A stretch of 64,000 bases of DNA from Cognatishimia sp. WU-CL00825. GTDB lineage: Bacteria > Pseudomonadota > Alphaproteobacteria > Rhodobacterales > Rhodobacteraceae. Positions 53,764-62,137 of this stretch are shown piece after piece. How positions within the stretch are numbered: the first letter of the stretch is position 1; the number at the start of each line of letters is the position of its first letter. Made by a program: the position numbers and the translations under genes. Below the pieces are notes generated by a model. It was not told the origin of the DNA, ran no database searches, and saw nothing but the letters and a program-made list of their open reading frames with translations. The stretch covers positions 1,488,001-1,552,000 of the forward strand of contig NZ_BAABWX010000001.1 in the NCBI RefSeq assembly GCF_040364665.1, in the 5' to 3' direction.

Positions 53764-54071
53764 GAAGTCACCCGTCGTGTGGTTGGTTTGCGCTTGTGTA
53801 GCAGAGCAGCGGCGTGCCCGACTTTGATCTAGCGCAGGGTTTGGGGAGAATGTGGGGGGGGGAAGAGTTCGGCGTGCTGGGTAGGAGGGCGCATTGCTTC
53901 CTCCCAGGGTCGGGCGCTGCCCTGTGCGATTGGGGGGATAGTGCTCTGCGATGGGCAGAGCAGTGGCGGGCTTGCCTCGATGGCAAGCTTGGCACTCGTG
54001 CGATGGCGCGGGTCACTTGGTTGGCTTAGGGCTCCGCCCGTGCAGTCCTGAAACTCTCTCCCAGAGAGTTT
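53764..54071. repeat. Intergenic region with a cluster of four inverted repeats
   Basis: No supported gene lies in this ~300 bp. Four hairpins follow one another: GGAGG/CCTCC near 53885-53908, TGCTCTGC (53942-53949) with GCAGAGCA (53955-53962), GCTTGCC (53970-53976) with GGCAAGC (53982-53988), and AAACTCTCT (54051-54059) with AGAGAGTTT (54063-54071). The last is followed on the plus strand by TTTATTT and touches the rimO stop codon. Confidence 0.55.
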
Positions 54072-55469
54072 TTATTTCGGAATGCACCCCCACAGATCAT
54101 ACTCCCCCGCCTCATCGACAACCACGTCTACCAGATCACCAACCTTCAGCCCGTCAGTGCCTTCGTCAATAAACAGATTGCCGTCGATTTCTGGCGCGTC
54201 GGCTTTGGTGCGGCAGGTGGCGATGCCGTCTGCGTCGATGTCATCCACGATGACCTGCTGGGTGGTGCCGACTTTGGCTGCTAATTTGGCCTCGGAAATC
54301 GCCTGGGCTTTTTCCATAAAGCGTTCCCAGCGGTCTTGTTTGACTTCGGGGGCGACGTGGTCTGGCAGGTCGTTTGACCGCGCGCCGTCGACGTTTTCAT
54401 ATTGAAAGCAGCCGACGCGATCCAGTTGGGCCTCGTCCATCCAATCCAGCAGATGTTGGAATTCGGCCTCTGTTTCGCCGGGGTAGCCAACGATAAAGGT
54501 CGAGCGCAGGGTGATGTCTGGGCAGGCGGCGCGCCAGCGGGCGATTTCGTCCAGGGTTTTGGCGGTATGGGCCGGGCGGGCCATGCGTTTGAGCGTGTCT
54601 GGGTGGCTGTGTTGGAACGGGATATCCAGATAGGGCAGGATCAACCCCTCTGCCATCAGTGGGATCAGGTCGCGCACATGCGGGTATGGATAAACATAGT
54701 GCAGGCGCACCCAGATGTCGGGGTCGATTTGGCCCAATTCACGCGCCAAATCGGTGATGTGGCTGCGCACCTCGCGGTCTTTCCACGGGTGGGTGGAATA
54801 TTTGCGATCCAGCCCATAGGCCGAGGTGTCTTGGCTGATCACCAGCAGTTCTTTGACGCCTGATTGCACCAGCTTTTCAGCTTCACGCAGGATGGCGTGC
54901 ACCGGACGGCTGGCGAGTTTGCCGCGCATGTCCGGGATGATGCAGAATTTGCATTTGTGGTTACAGCCTTCGGCGATTTTCAAATAGCTGAAATGGCGCG
55001 GGGTCAGTTTGACGCCGGCGGCGGGCAGCAGATCCACAAAGGGGTTTGGCGATGGCGGCACGGCGGAATGCACGGCATCCAGCACCTGTTCGTATTGATG
55101 CGGGCCGGTGACAGCCAGGATCTTGGGGTGGTGTTCGCGGATGTAATCGGGTTCGGCCCCCAGACAGCCGGTGACAATCACTTTGCCGTTTTCCTTGAGC
55201 GCCTCGCCGATGGCATCTAGGGATTCCGCCTTGGCTGAATCCAGAAACCCGCAGGTGTTGACGATAACCGCATCAGCGCCCGCGTATTCAGGAGAGATGC
55301 CGTAACCCTCGGCGCGCAGACGGGTCAGGATGCGTTCGCTGTCCACCAAGGCTTTGGGACAGCCCAAAGAGACCATGCCGATGTTGGGCTGGTCTTTGCG
55401 GAGGTCAGATTGCACCTGTGCGTTTGCAAGATCAGGGCGGAGGCTGGGCGGGTTCGCTGGCTGTGACAT
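54072..55469 (-). CDS. rimO: Ribosomal protein S12 methylthiotransferase RimO
   Basis: RimO adds a methylthio group to an aspartate of ribosomal protein S12 using two iron-sulfur clusters and SAM. The 465-residue protein has the N-terminal UPF0004 domain with Cys ([26 protein letters not shown]), the radical-SAM motif [13 protein letters not shown] near residue 170, and a C-terminal TRAM-like part ([19 protein letters not shown]). The ribosome site before the ATG is weak. A hairpin abuts its stop codon. Confidence 0.95.
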   Translation of the reverse strand: MSQPANPPSLRPDLANAQVQSDLRKDQPNIGMVSLGCPKALVDSERILTRLRAEGYGISPEYAGADAVIVNTCGFLDSAKAESLDAIGEALKENGKVIVTGCLGAEPDYIREHHPKILAVTGPHQYEQVLDAVHSAVPPSPNPFVDLLPAAGVKLTPRHFSYLKIAEGCNHKCKFCIIPDMRGKLASRPVHAILREAEKLVQSGVKELLVISQDTSAYGLDRKYSTHPWKDREVRSHITDLARELGQIDPDIWVRLHYVYPYPHVRDLIPLMAEGLILPYLDIPFQHSHPDTLKRMARPAHTAKTLDEIARWRAACPDITLRSTFIVGYPGETEAEFQHLLDWMDEAQLDRVGCFQYENVDGARSNDLPDHVAPEVKQDRWERFMEKAQAISEAKLAAKVGTTQQVIVDDIDADGIATCRTKADAPEIDGNLFIDEGTDGLKVGDLVDVVVDEAGEYDLWGCIPK

Positions 55470-55540
55470 GGGCGCGGTGTAGCGGGATTCTGCGGGTTTG
55501 GAAATGGGGAGATTGGTGAGGTGGGGTTTGGTGGGGCCAA

Positions 55541-55564
55541 GGTGGGGTAGAACCCCACCCTACG
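55541..55564 (+). repeat. 24-bp palindromic repeat, left copy
   Basis: GGTGGGGTAGAACCCCACCC followed by TACG. A second copy at 57288-57311 matches it at 22 of 24 positions in the same orientation. The two copies flank the pentapeptide-repeat gene. Confidence 0.75.
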
Positions 55565-55626
55565 GTTGTCATTGGGCGGTGTGGGCGTAAGGTGGTGGGG
55601 GCGTATTTTGATGACGAGATGGATTG

Positions 55627-57216
55627 ATGGCTGATGTTGCGGATGGGTTGAAGCCCGCGAATGAGAACCCTTGGTATGTGCTGATGACGCTGTATGGGGA
55701 GGAAGGGCCCGATTTGGGACCTGTTAACCGTGAAAAAAACCGCGAAGTCTGGAATGCTTGGGCCTGCCAAAATATACCCCCAGAACAAAAGGTAACATTA
55801 GCAGAACAGACTGGCCTTGAGTTAGTTGAATTAGAAGGTTGGCCACGTCTCGCAAGCGAAATACACCGGAAGTTCAAAGAACGTTGGCTGAAAGAGAACC
55901 CAAAGTCAGGTATATCCTTAACCTCAGAAGGCTTATCCTCACTTCTAAACCCTGCAGATAATATAGAAATGTCTGGCACTCGTTTTATAGCGCCTCTCGA
56001 ATTCCGGAAATATATTTTCCCCGCCGACGTCAAAATGGGAAATTCAGTTTTTCGGAGCGTCGCTGATTTTCACAAATCACACTTCACTTGTGATCTATCT
56101 CTCATTGGAACTGAATTTAAAAAGGTTTGCATATTTTCAGGTGTAAGAATTGCGGGCAAAACAAACTTCGAAAACACGACCTTTTATGAACGGGCCTTGT
56201 TTCACAAAGCTAACTTTGAGCAAGAGACGTATTTCAATTTTTGTTCTTTCAATGATGATGTTAACTTCAGTGAAACTGTCTTTTTGCATAGTTCATTCAA
56301 AAATGTAAATTTCGCCACTCGCACCAATTTTCAAAAAATTAGATGTAAAAACAAAGCAAATTTCCGAGGTGCCCAATTTCGTAGTGAAACCAACTTTAGC
56401 GCTGCGACATTTGAAGGAGAAACAAACTTTTCAAGCTCTAATTTTGAAGGAATAACAAACTTCAAAGACGCTACATTTAAACAGGGTGTTTCGTTAAGTC
56501 GAACTGTCTTTCGTGAGTATTCTTACTTTGTTAAATCCAAGTTTGGAACAATATCCAAGGGAATTTCCGGATACGTTGATTTTTCCGATAGCCAATTTGA
56601 AAAACCAACAAGTTTCCGAAATGCTTTTTTTCTTGAGTACTATCCAAATTTTAGAGGTGCGCTGCTTCATGAGAGCTCAGTCTTTACGGCAGATAAAGCT
56701 CATTGGCCCCGAGAAACCCACCAAACCGCAGCGCAGGCAAAAGATTCTTGTGCTATAATTCGGCAAGTGTTGGCCAAACAGGGCCTACCAGAAGACGAGC
56801 ATTTCTTTTTTCGCCGCGAAATGAAATTTCTTCGCCAATCACAATCCATTTCTAATCGCCCCCTGTACACCCTCTATTGGTTACTTTCAGATTACGGGCA
56901 TTCGCTCCGGCGACCTACGATCGCTCTCTTTCTTTTGTGCCTTTTACCAGCGTTCTTCTATGCCGGAGGGAAGTTGGGAGTTTCATCAAACTCGTTAGAT
57001 GTCCTGTTGCCTTCAATAAATGACTATTGGAACGCAACAGGGTTTTCTTTTGCCAACATATTTAAGTTCTTTGGTTTTCAGCGCGTATATTTCGAACAAC
57101 ATGTGGCGACACTGACAAGCCAACTCAAGCTCTTATCTGCTGTTCAAACCGTGTTTGGCTATGCATTGCTCTTCTTCCTAGGTCTTGGGCTGCGGCAGCG
57201 GTTTCGGTTGCGTTAA
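55627..57216 (+). CDS. Pentapeptide-repeat protein with C-terminal membrane segments
   Basis: The 529-residue product has three parts. Residues 1-75 are a local-style N-terminal segment (NPWYVLMTLYGEEGPDLGPV; WNAWACQNIPPE). Residues ~110-350 hold many A/N-F-x-x-x repeats (TNFENTTFYERALFHKANF; ANFRGAQFRSETNFSAATF), which fold as a right-handed quadrilateral helix. Residues ~410-525 carry at least two membrane helices (TIALFLLCLLPAFFYA; TVFGYALLFFLGLGL). Base composition turns AT-rich after roughly the first 130 bp, unlike the neighbouring genes. No ribosome site is strong. Function is unknown; a membrane-linked ion-channel or defence role is only speculation. Confidence 0.85.
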   Translation: MADVADGLKPANENPWYVLMTLYGEEGPDLGPVNREKNREVWNAWACQNIPPEQKVTLAEQTGLELVELEGWPRLASEIHRKFKERWLKENPKSGISLTSEGLSSLLNPADNIEMSGTRFIAPLEFRKYIFPADVKMGNSVFRSVADFHKSHFTCDLSLIGTEFKKVCIFSGVRIAGKTNFENTTFYERALFHKANFEQETYFNFCSFNDDVNFSETVFLHSSFKNVNFATRTNFQKIRCKNKANFRGAQFRSETNFSAATFEGETNFSSSNFEGITNFKDATFKQGVSLSRTVFREYSYFVKSKFGTISKGISGYVDFSDSQFEKPTSFRNAFFLEYYPNFRGALLHESSVFTADKAHWPRETHQTAAQAKDSCAIIRQVLAKQGLPEDEHFFFRREMKFLRQSQSISNRPLYTLYWLLSDYGHSLRRPTIALFLLCLLPAFFYAGGKLGVSSNSLDVLLPSINDYWNATGFSFANIFKFFGFQRVYFEQHVATLTSQLKLLSAVQTVFGYALLFFLGLGLRQRFRLR

Positions 57217-57228
57217 CGCGCGCGTTTT

Positions 57229-57246
57229 GCCGGGCTGAAGCCCGGC
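57229..57246. repeat. GC-rich hairpin GCCGGGC-TGAA-GCCCGGC
   Basis: A perfect 7-bp stem with a TGAA loop immediately after the pentapeptide-repeat gene. It is framed by ACGCGCGCGT (about 57215-57224) and GCGCGCGCGT (57261-57270). It looks like a dispersed palindromic unit and might also terminate transcription. Confidence 0.6.
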
Positions 57247-57287
57247 CTATGGTGGTTTCTGCGCGCGCGTGAATGGGGGGTGGTTGT

Positions 57288-57311
57288 GGTGGGGTGGACC
57301 CCCACCCTACG
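57288..57311 (+). repeat. 24-bp palindromic repeat, right copy
   Basis: GGTGGGGTGGACCCCCACCC followed by TACG, a near-identical direct copy of 55541-55564. It abuts the 3' end of the small lipoprotein gene. Confidence 0.75.
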
Positions 57312-57689
57312 TTATGTGGCGTATTGCGCGGCGCATTGGGCGGCCACTTTACTGGCGCGGGCGCGTTCCTGGGTCAGGCGTTTTTGGGCAGAGGCCAATT
57401 TGCGGCGCTCTTCGGCCAGATCAAGCGCCACGGGTTTGGTTCTGACGTCGGTGCGGTTTTGCAGACAGGTGGTGAGCACACCGGCTTGGTTGCAAATGCC
57501 ATAGCGAAAGGTTGTTCTGGGCTCGCGCTGCAGCCCATAGCCGCGGTCAATATTGGCCTGGGCTGTTGCCACGGCTTGTTCGAGCGCTTTGACATTTTTG
57601 AAAGCGTCCCGCTGGCATTGCTCTTGCGGAGTGGCGCAGGCTGACAGCGTCAGTAGGCCAAGCAGCAGGTAAGTCGATTTGAACGTCAT
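57312..57689 (-). CDS. Small lipoprotein, unknown function
   Basis: The 125-residue product starts at 57689, seven bases after GGAGG. A lipobox (LTLSAC, residue ~17) follows a short signal peptide. The mature part carries an N-terminal coiled-coil-like helix (FKNVKALEQAVATAQANIDRG), a Cys pair region (GICNQAGVLTTCLQNR) and a basic C-terminal helix. No family is known to me. It is followed by the repeat that flanks the pentapeptide gene. Confidence 0.7.
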   Translation of the reverse strand: MTFKSTYLLLGLLTLSACATPQEQCQRDAFKNVKALEQAVATAQANIDRGYGLQREPRTTFRYGICNQAGVLTTCLQNRTDVRTKPVALDLAEERRKLASAQKRLTQERARASKVAAQCAAQYAT

Positions 57690-57813
57690 AATCATGCCTC
57701 CGATCAAGGGTCAGAAAGCATCCCCGCAGGCAGAATAACACAATCTGCGCTGCGGGTCATCTGACCTGTTGGTCAGGGGAGGAAACGCTTGGTCAAGGGG
57801 CAAAAGCCGGAGT

Positions 57814-58059
57814 TCAGAGCTCTTGAAACAGGGGGATATTCTGGCAATAGCTCGGCGGGTTTTGCAGGGATTTCTGCGCGGCCAGATTGTTGGCGCAATT
57901 GTCTGGGTTGCTGCAATTGGCGCAACGCAACACGGCATCGGCGACCTCGGACATAGAGATGTCGTGGTCCTGGACGTGTTTTTGCATGTCATGGCCGAGT
58001 TTTTCAGCCATTGTATCAAAGAGATAGGTATGTTTTTTTATTGTTGCGCGCTCGGGCAT
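57814..58059 (-). CDS. DUF6455-like small Cys protein
   Basis: The 81-residue product has a DUF6455-type Cys cluster (VLRCANCSNPDNCANNLA) and a further Cys in SYCQNIPLF, with a helical start (FDTMAEKLGHDMQKHVQDH). The four Cys may bind a metal or an iron-sulfur cluster. GGAGG precedes the ATG. The family has no known function. Confidence 0.75.
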   Translation of the reverse strand: MPERATIKKHTYLFDTMAEKLGHDMQKHVQDHDISMSEVADAVLRCANCSNPDNCANNLAAQKSLQNPPSYCQNIPLFQEL

Positions 58060-58133
58060 GTTTGTCCTCCGGTTTTACCAAAGGGTGACATGGGGTCTGT
58101 GCGGCTGCTTTGACCTATGTCAAGTCGACGGCG

Positions 58134-58484
58134 CTAGGGGCTTTCCAAGTAGGCGCGCACGCAATCCTGCACCCGCCGAAAACGGTCGCCGCCCAGCTTT
58201 GTGCCGCCATACCAGCGGGTGACCACAATCATGTGATCGCGCAGATCGGCGCGTTCAAGCATGCGCATGATTACCATGCCGGCCCCGCTTTCGCCATCAT
58301 CGCCTTTGATCGGCGCGCCTTCGGACAGAAGAACCGCCCAGGTGTTATGGGTGGCCTTGGCAAATTTTTTGTCTTTTTTAAGCTGCTTAAGCGCTGCGTC
58401 GACGTCGGTGCGACTGGTGACGGCAAAGCCGGTGACCGCGTATTTGCTGCCGCGGTCGGTCACCACATTCAGGATCTGGCGCAT
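58134..58484 (-). CDS. IMPACT/YigZ N-terminal domain protein, short form
   Basis: The 116-residue protein contains the IMPACT (UPF0029) core: KFAKATHNTWAVLL, then DDGESGAGMVIMRMLE, then DHMIVVTRWYGGTKLGGD, the strongest family signature. Typical YigZ has about 200 residues with a second domain, which is absent here. Family proteins bind RNA or ribosomes in other organisms; a role is not proven. It follows the M48 lipoprotein gene directly, with the stop and start adjacent, so it is co-transcribed. Confidence 0.88.
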   Translation of the reverse strand: MRQILNVVTDRGSKYAVTGFAVTSRTDVDAALKQLKKDKKFAKATHNTWAVLLSEGAPIKGDDGESGAGMVIMRMLERADLRDHMIVVTRWYGGTKLGGDRFRRVQDCVRAYLESP

Positions 58485-59216
58485 CTAAAACCCCGTCCCG
58501 GTTTGGCCGACGGTCTGCCGCACGATGTCGATGCGCTGGGCATTGGGCGGGTGGCTGCCCAGAAACCGATCTCCGGGATCTGGAATGCGTTGGAAAAAGG
58601 CCGCGCCGCGCAGGGCGTCATAGCCAGCAGCCTGAGTGATCTGCGCGCCCAAAGCGTCGGCCTCCAGTTCGTGATCTTTGGAAAACGCCCGCGCCCCGAC
58701 GGTGCCCCCCAGATCAACCCCGATATCTACGGCGGTGTCGCCTCCGCCCAAAAGCAGCGCAACGGTGCCGCCAACCAAGGCGCCAACGGTTGCTGTTTTG
58801 CGAGTCTGCGCGATATGGCCGGCAATGTGATGCGCGGCTTCATGGCCCAGCACAAAGGCCAATTCGTCATCATTTCGAAACTCTGCAAGAATGGCCGCCG
58901 TAAAGGTCAACACCGGCCGACCTGTATTATCTTGCGATTGATAAGCGTTTGACGGGGCCCCTGCCCGCTTGTCCAACACGATCTGATAGTCACAGTTCTC
59001 CGCGCCCCCAGTGTGGTTGTGGCAGATGCGTTCTGCGATGGGTTCCATACGGGCAATGACGCGTTGAAAGCGCAGTGCCTGTGGACCAGTGGCATCAAAG
59101 GTTGGCGCGGCAGAGGCGTTGCGTTGTGGGTTTTGCGACGTGGGGCTTGGGGTGACACAGCCTGCCATAACAGAGGCCACAAGCAACAGACTGGCGATGG
59201 GTTTGATTGAAAGCAT
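58485..59216 (-). CDS. M48-family metallopeptidase lipoprotein
   Basis: The 243-residue product has a signal peptide and lipobox (SVMAGC at ~18), then the M48 zinc protease core: VLGHEAAHHIAGH (HExxH) near residue 125 and ELEADALG (the third zinc ligand Glu) near 185, ending LGSHPPNAQRIDIV. Such envelope peptidases degrade misfolded outer-membrane or periplasmic proteins. A very similar gene lies just upstream. It lacks the TPR part found in BepA-like homologues. Confidence 0.92.
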   Translation of the reverse strand: MLSIKPIASLLLVASVMAGCVTPSPTSQNPQRNASAAPTFDATGPQALRFQRVIARMEPIAERICHNHTGGAENCDYQIVLDKRAGAPSNAYQSQDNTGRPVLTFTAAILAEFRNDDELAFVLGHEAAHHIAGHIAQTRKTATVGALVGGTVALLLGGGDTAVDIGVDLGGTVGARAFSKDHELEADALGAQITQAAGYDALRGAAFFQRIPDPGDRFLGSHPPNAQRIDIVRQTVGQTGTGF

Positions 59217-59327
59217 GTGATGGATCCGCAGGCAGTGTTGAAGGTGCGTTTGATGCCCTGTGACATTACCCAAGGCAAGGCCAAGCTGCCAGCGCGCAGT
59301 TTGGATCAGCGGGCGAGGCCGAGCTCG

Positions 59328-59381
59328 TTCATTGGGGCATTCTGGTTCATTGGGGCATTCTGGTTCATTGGGGCATTCTGG
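59328..59381. repeat. 18-bp tandem repeat, three exact copies
   Basis: TTCATTGGGGCATTCTGG occurs three times in a row at 59328-59345, 59346-59363 and 59364-59381. The third copy overlaps the end of the upstream M48 gene: on the minus strand it contains the last codons (Arg-Met-Pro-Gln) and stop. The other two copies are therefore duplications of that gene end. Confidence 0.95.
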
Positions 59382-60075
59382 GCAAACGCCCGTATTTCAG
59401 TGCACGGGTAATGGCAGCCAAACGCTGTTTGTTTGACGGGTGGGTGCTGAGCAAATGTCGGCCAGGGTCTTCGATACGTTCGATAAAACGCGCGCCCCGC
59501 GCCGCATTATAACCCGCTTCGCGCGCCAACAAGGCCCCTAATGCATCCGCCTCTAGTTCCGCATGCCGCCGTGCTGAGCGATCGCCAAACAACGCCCGCA
59601 CCATCTGGGCCTGCGCTTCTGATTTGATTTTGCCATCCTGGGCTTGCAGAACTTTGGCCAGTGCGCGCGCTTCTTTTTCTGTGACATCGCTGCGCATGTG
59701 CAAATGCCCAAATACCGCATGTGCGGCCTCGTGGCCCAAAACCAACGCCACCTCATCAGCATTTTTGGCCTCGTCCAGCAATTCTGGTGTCACCAAAAGG
59801 AAGGGGCGGCCCCGGTTGTCAAAGGACTGGAAGGCATTTGAGGTTTCGGTTTTGGTGGAGGCAAGAAAGATCTGAATGCGGCAGTCTATGGCAAGGCCAA
59901 AGGCTTCGCAGGTGTGTTGCGCCACAGGCGCGATGCGAGCGGCGATGCCCTCAAAGCTGTTTGCATCAGGCAATTCCGCTGCGTCCTGCGCTGCAAAATC
60001 AATCGGCGCGGCACAGGATGTCAGCACGCAAAACGCCAGAACCCTTAGGGCCGTTTTACAGATATCGACTGGCAT
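59365..60075 (-). CDS. M48-family metallopeptidase lipoprotein (second copy)
   Basis: The 236-residue product parallels its downstream neighbour: lipobox (LTSCAAP at ~21), VLGHEAAHAVFGH (HExxH), HAELEADALGALLA with the Glu ligand, and LLSTHPSNKQRLAAITRAL. The two are clear paralogues by motif order and spacing, although the inner loop here (EKEARALAKVLQAQDGKIKS) differs. The stop codon lies inside an 18-bp tandem repeat. No ribosome site is strong: AAGGAG is found a few bases before the ATG. Confidence 0.92.
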   Translation of the reverse strand: MPVDICKTALRVLAFCVLTSCAAPIDFAAQDAAELPDANSFEGIAARIAPVAQHTCEAFGLAIDCRIQIFLASTKTETSNAFQSFDNRGRPFLLVTPELLDEAKNADEVALVLGHEAAHAVFGHLHMRSDVTEKEARALAKVLQAQDGKIKSEAQAQMVRALFGDRSARRHAELEADALGALLAREAGYNAARGARFIERIEDPGRHLLSTHPSNKQRLAAITRALKYGRLPRMPQ

Positions 60076-60213
60076 TGCAGGCTCCTTTGCGCTCAGATTA
60101 GGGGCTTCGTCTGCACAAAGAAAGACAACAGCGCAGCTATTTGAAATTTTTTTCGTAATTTCAACGTGATCTCAGGGGCTTGCCAATTTTCCCTTGTCGG
60201 TTAGGCTGAGAAC

Positions 60214-60456
60214 ATGTTCAGCATCGAGCACGAGTTTGACTCGACCATCGTCACACTGGTGGATGAAGGCAGCGCCCATCTGCAAGAAGACATCGCCATC
60301 AATCTTTTTGAAGATTGTATCACAATTGAGCAACTTGACCCGCGCACCGACAAGGTTGAGAAAATCACCCTTTCGATGCGACAGGCCGAAGACCTGGCCG
60401 CCGCCCTAGATTTGCCCGAAGGGGTTTATGTGGTGGCGCGCGACGACACCGCTTAG
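60214..60456 (+). CDS. Small acidic protein, unknown function
   Basis: The 80-residue product is acidic and well-formed (FDSTIVTLVDEG then AHLQEDIAINLFEDCITIEQ then DLPEGVYVVARDD), with an alternating strand-helix pattern and one Cys. I recognise no named domain. The start ATG at 60214 follows TTAGG at a distance. It is divergent from the M48 pair. Confidence 0.6.
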   Translation: MFSIEHEFDSTIVTLVDEGSAHLQEDIAINLFEDCITIEQLDPRTDKVEKITLSMRQAEDLAAALDLPEGVYVVARDDTA

Positions 60457-60827
60457 CTGGCTTTTGCAGCGGCTGGGTTTGATTGTTGCAAGCGGGCTGT
60501 GCCTTGCTTTGCTGCGCTGGTTTTGGACCTAGGGTGCGGCCTGTAAAGGCGCGGCGTGCTCACGCGTATAGATTTAGGGCAAACAATGGTCTGGGTCCGT
60601 GAAACAATGACAAAAGCCCCAGACGATGCCGCCGGTAACGGCCTGCGTGATTTGACCAAAACCTTCAGGTCACTGAATTAATTTGTGCAGAAAGGTTGCG
60701 AGCCTGCCCCCCTGTACCTATTTGAGGGCCAAGACAGCCCGGAGATTGCCAATCGCGCAGCAGCCCAGCCAATTACGCGAATTTTGACTTTGCGCAGATC
60801 ACATGCGCAGACGCACCGGAGAGACAT
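60457..60827. other. Intergenic region with a possible 32-codon ORF
   Basis: The ~370 bp between the small acidic protein and the nitroreductase contain an ATG-started frame at 60586-60681 (start MVWVRETMTKAPDDAAGNGL, end RSLN). It has no clear ribosome site and is too short to judge. Nothing else is supported. Confidence 0.4.
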
Positions 60828-61406
60828 ATGCCGACCCCAAACCCTGCCGCGCTTGAATTTCTGCTGACCCGCCGCTCGCGCCCTGCCAAAACCCTCACCT
60901 TGCCAGTGCCTGAGAAAGCTGCGCTGATGCCAATTCTGGAGGCTGCGTTGCGCACGCCAGATCATGGTAAATTGGAACCCTGGCGGCTGATCGTGCTGGA
61001 TCAGGCCAAGCTGGCGCAATTGGGTGATCTGGCCGGTCAGCGCGCCCAGGCGCTTGCGCTTGACGCGGCCCAGACGGAAAAGGCGCGCTTTCAATTTGAC
61101 ACGGGCCAACTGGCGATTGCGGTGGTGTCAAGCCCGGTAGAGGTGGCGAAGGTGCCCCAGATAGAACAGGTCTATTCAGCCGGTGCCGTTTGTTTGGCGC
61201 TGTTGAATGCGGCGCTGGCCGCCGGTTGGGGGGCCAATTGGCTCAGCGGTGTGATGTCACATGATCGCGGTTTTTTAAGCGCGGGACTGGGGCTGCAAGA
61301 CCACGAGGCCTTGGCTGGATTGATCCACATTGGAACCGAGAAATTCGCCCCGCCGGACCGCCCACGCCCCAACCTTGAGGAGAAAGTCATATGGCCGTCG
61401 GCCTAA
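60828..61406 (+). CDS. Nitroreductase-family protein (YdjA-like)
   Basis: The 192-residue FMN-dependent oxidoreductase has LLTRRSRPAKTL near the start (the RRS phosphate-binding motif of FMN enzymes), AALRTPDHGKLEPWRLIVLD near 40, and VYSAGAVCLALLNAALAAGWG near 122. Substrates are not known. GGAGAG precedes the ATG. It overlaps the CysZ-like gene by 16 bp, so the two are translationally linked. Confidence 0.88.
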   Translation: MPTPNPAALEFLLTRRSRPAKTLTLPVPEKAALMPILEAALRTPDHGKLEPWRLIVLDQAKLAQLGDLAGQRAQALALDAAQTEKARFQFDTGQLAIAVVSSPVEVAKVPQIEQVYSAGAVCLALLNAALAAGWGANWLSGVMSHDRGFLSAGLGLQDHEALAGLIHIGTEKFAPPDRPRPNLEEKVIWPSA

Positions 61407-62116
61407 TCCTAAACGCTTTTGTCAAAGCCCTTGGGCAATTGGGAGATCACCGGTTTCGCAAAGTTCTGATCACTGGCATTGGCCTGACGCTGGCGCTGTT
61501 GGTCGGTGCCTATTTGCTTTTGCTGGGCGTGCTAGATTGGTTTAACGTCAAAGAGACGCTGGCCGGGTTTGTGGGCAGCTCTGATGGCTTGGGGTTGGTG
61601 ATTGGCATCGGGTCTTTTCTGGTGGTTTTGGTGCTGTCGATCTTTTTGATGGTGCCAGTGTCCTCGGCCTTTACGTCGCTGTTTTTGGAACAGGTGGCTG
61701 ATGCGGTCGAAGACCGGCATTATCCGGGCCTGCCCGCCGCCACCCCGGTGCCGCTGTCAGAGGCGATACAAGACACGCTCAGCTTTCTTGGCCTGCTGAT
61801 CGTGGCCAACATTGGCGCGTTGCTGCTCTATTTGGCGCTGCCGCCGCTGGCCCCGTTTATTTTCTGGGGACTGAACGGATTTTTGTTGGGACGAGAGTAT
61901 TTCACCATTGCGGCGATGCGGCGCGTGGGTCGTTTGGGGGCAAAAGATCTACGCCGCGAACACCGTGTGACCATTTGGGCTGCGGGTGTTTTGATGGCGA
62001 TCCCGTTGACCATTCCGCTGGTCAATCTGCTGGTGCCGGTCTTGGGCGCGGCAACCTTCACCCATATTTTTCACAAACTAGAGCAGCGCAAAGGTTTTTC
62101 AGCCCATTTGTCCTAA
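61391..62116 (+). CDS. EI24/CysZ-like integral membrane protein
   Basis: The 241-residue protein has four to six membrane segments (TGIGLTLALLVGAYLLLLGV; IGIGSFLVVLVLSIFLMV; LGLLIVANIGALLLYLAL; AAGVLMAIPLTIPLVNLLV) and the EI24-family pattern, including EQVADAVEDRHYPGLP and NGFLLGREYFTIAAMRR. CysZ imports sulfate in enterobacteria; the specific role of alphaproteobacterial members is not settled. GAGGAG precedes its start inside the nitroreductase gene. Confidence 0.88.
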   Translation: MAVGLILNAFVKALGQLGDHRFRKVLITGIGLTLALLVGAYLLLLGVLDWFNVKETLAGFVGSSDGLGLVIGIGSFLVVLVLSIFLMVPVSSAFTSLFLEQVADAVEDRHYPGLPAATPVPLSEAIQDTLSFLGLLIVANIGALLLYLALPPLAPFIFWGLNGFLLGREYFTIAAMRRVGRLGAKDLRREHRVTIWAAGVLMAIPLTIPLVNLLVPVLGAATFTHIFHKLEQRKGFSAHLS

Positions 62117-62137
62117 GCCAAATACCCTTAAAAAGCC

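Noticed and set aside
53814..54029. 71-codon plus-strand frame before rimO
   Set aside because: It runs through a cluster of hairpins, has no ribosome site and looks like translation of repeats.
55627..57216. Transposon or prophage cargo
   Set aside because: The segment is AT-rich and flanked by repeats, but no transposase, integrase or target duplication is visible, so only recombination at repeats is suggested.
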